Assembly: GCA_030431515.1 (NCBI GenBank)
Contig: JAUIIX010000004.1
Location: 1 to 47,809, forward strand
Direction of reading: 5' to 3'
Origin: a bacterium
GTDB lineage: Bacteria; Bacteroidota; Ignavibacteria; Kapaibacteriales; UBA2268
Length of the DNA stretch: 47,809 bases
Shown here in pieces: positions 43,530-47,809 of this stretch (position 1 is its first letter; each line of letters starts with the position of its first letter). The position numbers were made by a program, and so were the translations under genes. Under the pieces are notes generated by a model. That model was given only the letters and a program-made list of their open reading frames with translations. It did no database searches and was not told the DNA's origin.

Positions 43530-44903
43530 TTAATCTATTTTTTGATATAATAAGTAATCTTGTGTCCAAGAGTCAGAATGTGATTTTGGAAAAATTGAAT
43601 CACCATTCTGCATAAATGCTTTTACGAATTTATAGTTTTTTAGTTCATTTTCTAATTTAATAAAATTGTCTTTTGTATTATTAATAAATAGAAAGTCTGG
43701 ATTGTATAATTTTATAATATCTTCTTTTCTATCTAAATTAATAGCAATGTCATGAATTAAAGATTCTGAATCATAGATATACTGCTTTGAATAATAGCCA
43801 ATTGCTCCGATATCATTTGCATAAATTGTATATTTATTTTCTTCAAAGTCTTCGAAATAGGTCTCTAATTTTGAGTAAATATTGTTTTTTATATTGTTAG
43901 GAACTTTATATCTGATTAATATTGAAAATATAATTGGAAAAATCACTAAGTAAACTATGCAATTTGAATATTTTATTTTTTGAATTAAATGATAAATATA
44001 AACTATTCCAAGTATTGATATTGCCATCCATATTGGATAAGAATACCATGTCCAAACTAATGGTTTAGTAATCAAATAAAATGCAACTAAGGATAGCATC
44101 CAATAAAACAAAATACTGATAAAAGGATTTTTCTTAAATTTTAAATATCCAAATATTGAAGGAATTAGTAATAATAAGGATACTTTGTCTTTCCAAAATA
44201 TAGCAGTCAAAACTTGAATTGATGTTATATTTTTTAATCCTGCTTTAGCACTTACAGATTGAGGTATAAGTGTATTATAATATTGATATATAATTCCTAA
44301 ACCAATTGACGCAACAAGCACTCCAATTCCAATTAATTGAAATAAAAGTTTATATTCCTTTTCTATAATAAGTAATATTAGTAATATTAGAATTAGAATC
44401 ATTCCTTCTGGTCTTATAAAACAATTAATACTTGCTATTAAAGACATTAAATGATATTTCTTTTTAATAAATAAAACTATAGAAGTAATGCTCACTAAAA
44501 AGAATAGGTTTGACTCCATTCCACCTAAAGTAATTCTGAATAGATATGGCGATATTGATATTAATATGATTAATAAGGAATTAAATACATTATTTTTAAA
44601 ATTCAAATATTTAATTATTAAAATCAAGGATATTAATTCAAATAGAATATTGATATAAGAAATTGATTTTGTTAGTTTAATATTTATAAAATCTAAAAAT
44701 GCACAAAACAAAGCATAAATTGGAGTTGAAACACCAAGAAAGTTTTCGTTTAAATTATAAATTAATGTATTAGAGTTAGCTAAATTTTCAGCAAATCTAA
44801 AAGTTATAAAGGTATCATCAAATAAATAAATTGAATCAATTAATAGTATTCGACTAATTAAGTATGAAGCAAGTATCAGATAGTAAATATATTTATTTTC
44901 CAT
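43530..44903 (-). CDS. GT-C family membrane glycosyltransferase-like protein
   Basis: 457 residues with about ten or eleven membrane helices and one luminal/periplasmic tail. The first loop after helix one carries DSIYLFDDTFITFRFAENLA: the DD followed by a positive residue is the catalytic pattern of polyprenyl-phosphate-sugar-dependent GT-C enzymes (ArnT/PMT group). FLGVSTPIYALFCAFLDF and LFRITLGGMESNLFFLVS are similar to other bacterial members. It probably transfers a sugar from a lipid carrier to an envelope glycan. It sits between def and ridA in an operon. Confidence 0.78.
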   Translation of the reverse strand: MENKYIYYLILASYLISRILLIDSIYLFDDTFITFRFAENLANSNTLIYNLNENFLGVSTPIYALFCAFLDFINIKLTKSISYINILFELISLILIIKYLNFKNNVFNSLLIILISISPYLFRITLGGMESNLFFLVSITSIVLFIKKKYHLMSLIASINCFIRPEGMILILILLILLIIEKEYKLLFQLIGIGVLVASIGLGIIYQYYNTLIPQSVSAKAGLKNITSIQVLTAIFWKDKVSLLLLIPSIFGYLKFKKNPFISILFYWMLSLVAFYLITKPLVWTWYSYPIWMAISILGIVYIYHLIQKIKYSNCIVYLVIFPIIFSILIRYKVPNNIKNNIYSKLETYFEDFEENKYTIYANDIGAIGYYSKQYIYDSESLIHDIAINLDRKEDIIKLYNPDFLFINNTKDNFIKLENELKNYKFVKAFMQNGDSIFPKSHSDSWTQDYLLYQKID

Positions 44904-44936
44904 TAAGAACTTATTAATGTATGATTTTGAATTTGA

Positions 44937-45506
44937 TTAATCTTCTTCACCTTTGATTAATCTATTATCAGCCGATAGCATATCGTAATGTGGGATTACT
45001 TTGTTAAATTCAATTTTACGTAATTTGCTTTTTGAAAGAGCTTTTTTAAGTGGAGTTATTTTATCAAAAAATAGTATTCCATTTAAATGATCAACTTCGT
45101 GTTGGATAACTCTTGCAAAAAGATCACCAGTAGAAATTTTATTTAATTTTCCATTAATATCTAAATATTCAATTTCAATTTCAGATGGTCTTGAAACTAT
45201 TTCATAATATTTTGGAATACTTAAGCAACCTTCTTTGTAATCTGATTCTTCTTGAGAAAAAGAAAGAATTTTAGGGTTTATCATAACAATAGGTTTTGCT
45301 TTTGATTCTTCGTCATTTGTATTATCAACAATAATGATTGAACGACTATCCCCTACTTGATTAGCAGCTAAACCAATACCGTCAGCATTATACATCGTTT
45401 CTATCATATTGTTAATAAAATCGACAGTTGATTTGTCAATATCTTTAATATCAGTTGCTTTTTGGCGAAGTATAGGATTAAAACAGTTATAAATAGGTAA
45501 TATCAT
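44937..45506 (-). CDS. def: Peptide deformylase
   Basis: Metal-dependent enzyme that removes the formyl group from new proteins. The three motifs are all intact: GIGLAANQVG (43-52), EGCLSIP (92-98, Cys94 metal ligand) and QHEVDHLNG (135-143, His136 and His140 ligands, catalytic Glu137). 189 residues, normal length. Its ATG overlaps the end of the carbonic anhydrase-like gene by 4 bases. Confidence 0.97.
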   Translation of the reverse strand: MILPIYNCFNPILRQKATDIKDIDKSTVDFINNMIETMYNADGIGLAANQVGDSRSIIIVDNTNDEESKAKPIVMINPKILSFSQEESDYKEGCLSIPKYYEIVSRPSEIEIEYLDINGKLNKISTGDLFARVIQHEVDHLNGILFFDKITPLKKALSKSKLRKIEFNKVIPHYDMLSADNRLIKGEED

Positions 45507-46063
45507 TTTGTCTCGATTAATTTTATTGATTTTCTAAATTCATTCGCATAGTTTATATAGTTTAAAGGCGTTTTTCTAATCATTTCAATTTCATTTTCTT
45601 TTAAGTCTCTTATTATTTTAGCTGGAACTCCAGCAACAAGTACGCCTTCAGGGACTACAAATTGCTCTTTTACGAGAGAGCCAGCAGCAACAAGTGAGTT
45701 TGAATTTACTGTTGCGTTATCCAAAACTTTTGCTCCAATACCAACTAAAACATTATCTTTGATAGTGCAACCATGTAACATCACTGAATGTGCAATTGAA
45801 ACATTTTCTCCAATGTTTAGAGCATATTTATTATTAGTAACATGAAACATACACATATCTTGAACATTTGTATTTTTTCCAATTTTAATATAATGAACAT
45901 CACCTCTAATTACAGAGTTAAACCAAACAGAACAGTTCTCCCCGATTTCAACATCACCTATAATTTTAACACCATCACATAAAAAAACACTTTCGTGAAT
46001 TTTCGGTGCTATATCTTTATATTTATAAAGTTTAGCACTAGTTCCATTTTCTAAATAATTCAT
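45503..46063 (-). CDS. Gamma carbonic anhydrase family protein (YrdA-like)
   Basis: 186-residue left-handed beta-helix of hexapeptide repeats. The three zinc-ligand histidines fit family positions: MFHV (His74), IAHSVMLHGC (His92 and His97). WFNSVIRGDVHYIKIG is the family start of the helix and VAAGSLVKEQFVVPEGVLVA its end. Members may be carbonic anhydrases or bind CoA-like ligands; many bacterial ones are inactive, so activity is not claimed. First gene of the def-ridA operon. Confidence 0.92.
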   Translation of the reverse strand: MNYLENGTSAKLYKYKDIAPKIHESVFLCDGVKIIGDVEIGENCSVWFNSVIRGDVHYIKIGKNTNVQDMCMFHVTNNKYALNIGENVSIAHSVMLHGCTIKDNVLVGIGAKVLDNATVNSNSLVAAGSLVKEQFVVPEGVLVAGVPAKIIRDLKENEIEMIRKTPLNYINYANEFRKSIKLIETK

Positions 46064-46181
46064 TTATTATATTTTTTTAATGAAAAAAATTGTTTTATCC
46101 AATTTTTAAACTTATTTTTCGTTAATTTTTAAAGCAAAAAAATAAAATTCTAAATTTTAAAAATGGAAATTAACAAAAATT

Positions 46182-46820
46182 ATGGATAATGAAAAATTAG
46201 AGGATTCAGAATTAACAGAAAATAGTGAAAGTTCTTCTGAAACTAATGAAGAAAAAGAAGTTGATTCTGTTGAAAATGAAAAAGAAATATCTAAAGAAAA
46301 TGTAGAAGATATTGCTCCAAATTCAGAGAATCCAGAAAATAGCAGTTCTGATGATAATTCTGATATGAGCGAAGCTTTAGATAAATATCCTATAGTAGTT
46401 ATTGATGATGATAGATGGATTCAAAGAATATTTAATCAATACCTCAAAAACTGGGGATTTGAGTATATTGCAGCGTCTAATTCATTTGAAGGTTTAGATT
46501 TATCAATAAAGAACAAACCACTTATTATATTTTTAGATATAATAATGCCTGATGTTACAGGTGATATAACTTTAAAATTTATAAGAGGAATTGAAGAGCT
46601 TGCTCAAACACCTGTTGTAATAATTTCTGGAAATTTGAATAAAGATGTGCTAAAGTCCACTTACAAAGATGGGGCTACTGGATTTATATCAAAACCATTT
46701 ACAAAAGAAATATTATATCAAAAAATTAAAGATGTCCTTGATCCAAAAATCTATAATAGAATGGTTCATGATGGACTAATCGATCCAAAAGCAATTAAAA
46801 GTACGACACTAAATGTTTAA
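46182..46820 (+). CDS. Response regulator with acidic N-terminal extension and no output domain
   Basis: 212 residues. Residues 1-65 are mostly Glu, Ser, Asn and Asp and are predicted to be unstructured. A receiver domain follows: IVVIDDDRWIQRIFN (acidic pocket 75-77), IIFLDIIMPDVTG (phospho-acceptor Asp119), VVIISG (Ser149) and GFISKPFTKEI (Lys171). The 25 residues after it are not a DNA-binding or catalytic domain. It therefore acts by protein contact, with a partner or kinase elsewhere. It precedes yicC by 15 bases and is likely co-transcribed. Confidence 0.9.
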   Translation: MDNEKLEDSELTENSESSSETNEEKEVDSVENEKEISKENVEDIAPNSENPENSSSDDNSDMSEALDKYPIVVIDDDRWIQRIFNQYLKNWGFEYIAASNSFEGLDLSIKNKPLIIFLDIIMPDVTGDITLKFIRGIEELAQTPVVIISGNLNKDVLKSTYKDGATGFISKPFTKEILYQKIKDVLDPKIYNRMVHDGLIDPKAIKSTTLNV

Positions 46821-46835
46821 AAGAACTGGGGAAAA

Positions 46836-47714
46836 ATGATAAAAAGTATGACTGGCTTTTCTAAAGTAGAAAAAGCTGCTGGGAATGTTAATGTTTCTGT
46901 TGAATTAAAGTCTTTAAATGGAAAAAATTTAGAATTAAATTTTAGAATGCCTAAATACTTGAATGAAAAAGAAATTGAATTTAGAGAAATCTTTAGAAAG
47001 AAAGTTTTTAGAGGTACTCTTACAGTTTATATAAACATTGAAGATACATTAGGAGGCGAAAAATTCGCTTTCAATATTGATGAAGCATTCAATATACAGA
47101 ATGAATTAACAAGACTACGTAAAGAATTAAAAATTAAAGAAACTGTTAAATTAGAACATTTACTTTCATATTCTGAGCAATTTGTTGAAAAATCTAATAA
47201 TTCATCTTTAACTCCTGAAATTTGGGAGCTAACATTAGCTTGTATAAATGAAGCAATTGCTGGTATGGATTCTATGCGAATTAAGGAAGGTGGAAATATT
47301 GCTCGTGATTTGGGTAGAAGAATTGGTATGTTTAGAAATCAAGTGAAAGAAATTGAGAAACTTGGCATAGAAAGAATACCTGAAGAGCAAGAAAGATATA
47401 AAGAAAAAATAGCTAAACTTTTTGAAAATGACGAGATTGATGAGCAAAGACTTCAAACTGAAATAGTGTTACTTGCTGATAAATTAGATATAACAGAAGA
47501 ATGCGTTAGATTACTTTCTCACTTGAAGTTATTTGATGAGTATATGAAAGATAAGTTACCATCTGGTCGTAAATTAAACTTCTTAATGCAAGAAATTCAT
47601 CGTGAAGTTAATACTATCGGTTCAAAATCATCTTATACTAAAATATCTCACAAAGTAGTTAATCTTAAAGAAGATATTGAAAGAATACGAGAACAAGTTC
47701 AAAATATTGAATAA
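46836..47714 (+). CDS. yicC: YicC family endoribonuclease
   Basis: 292 residues. N-terminal MIKSMTGFSKVEKAAGN and VELKSLNGKNLELNFRMP are the YicC_N signature, and the C-terminal LMQEIHREVNTIGSKSS is the DUF1732 signature. E. coli YicC is an RNase involved in small-RNA decay. A stable terminator follows 25 bases after the stop. Confidence 0.95.
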   Translation: MIKSMTGFSKVEKAAGNVNVSVELKSLNGKNLELNFRMPKYLNEKEIEFREIFRKKVFRGTLTVYINIEDTLGGEKFAFNIDEAFNIQNELTRLRKELKIKETVKLEHLLSYSEQFVEKSNNSSLTPEIWELTLACINEAIAGMDSMRIKEGGNIARDLGRRIGMFRNQVKEIEKLGIERIPEEQERYKEKIAKLFENDEIDEQRLQTEIVLLADKLDITEECVRLLSHLKLFDEYMKDKLPSGRKLNFLMQEIHREVNTIGSKSSYTKISHKVVNLKEDIERIREQVQNIE

Positions 47715-47739
47715 ATATTGAAGTAAATAAAGAAAAAAG

Positions 47740-47767
47740 AAATGGCTAACAGATTTGTTAGCCATTT
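47740..47767. terminator. Terminator between yicC and a convergent partial gene
   Basis: AAATGGCTAAC, six bases, GTTAGCCATTT: perfect 11-bp stem, with T-runs on both strands, so it may serve both genes. Confidence 0.85.
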
Positions 47768-47772
47768 TAATA

Positions 47773-47809
47773 TCAAATTCTTTTAACAGTGTATATATCT
47801 TTTCGTCTG
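47773..47809 (-). CDS. Possible 3' end of a minus-strand gene
   Basis: The minus strand reads RRKDIYTVKRI then TGA at 47775-47773, directly after the terminator at 47740-47767. Only 11 codons are inside the window, so neither the frame nor the identity is certain. Confidence 0.3.
   Translation of the reverse strand, partial: RRKDIYTVKRI

Overview
The window is AT-rich, densely packed bacterial chromosome that looks like the Bacteroidota/Chlorobiota (FCB) superphylum. The signs are three large secreted proteins ending in type IX secretion (T9SS) sorting domains, FCB-typical families (DUF5777, DUF5683, DUF6588-like), a lipid A gene (lpxB), poor Shine-Dalgarno sites, and repeated TAnnTTTG boxes upstream of genes, the -7 element of Bacteroidota promoters. 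A deep lineage such as Ignavibacteria or Kapabacteria is my guess; nothing here proves it. No rRNA, tRNA, CRISPR array, transposase or phage gene was seen. Most genes are housekeeping.

Layout. 1-1557: 5' part of glmS, leaving the window. 1768-4279: a deoxyribonucleotidase-like gene broken by an in-frame TAA, a eukaryote-like tryptophan 2,3-dioxygenase and a small methyltransferase. 15980-4265 (minus): a tightly spaced run yyaL-folB-folK-T9SS protein-GPP34-54 aa membrane protein-DUF6588-like barrel-Dna2-like nuclease/helicase. 17417-16113: a ClpB that stops after its first ATPase domain, followed by a long hairpin. 17598-18964: nfeD and a slipin. 20678-18997: lpxB and a DUF374 acyltransferase. 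20757-26228: dnaE and uvrC, meeting tail to tail with no gap. 26363-28212: haem lipoprotein-YceI-DUF5777 operon. 28207-30774: OsmC protein, small envelope protein and a T9SS protein. 30914-33180: sugar aminotransferase, TRIC-type channel and two tiny ORFs. 35843-33177: EamA transporter-LCP protein-SixA phosphatase. 35844-36774: a 931-base gene-free region full of short repeats. 38615-36775: ffh and rpsP. 41785-38897: a third T9SS protein. 46063-42664: gamma carbonic anhydrase-like gene, def, a GT-C glycosyltransferase, ridA and DUF5683. 46182-47714: a response regulator and yicC.

Working together. folB/folK are consecutive folate steps; lpxB and the DUF374 protein both point to outer-membrane lipid synthesis; nfeD/slipin form the usual membrane pair; ffh (membrane targeting) and rpsP form a translation pair. 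The T9SS proteins, two barrels and the lipoprotein supply the cell surface. The least explained parts are the GPP34/T9SS/membrane-protein coupling, the Dna2-like enzyme without visible Fe-S cysteines, the half-length ClpB, the broken nucleotidase and the repeat-filled gap.
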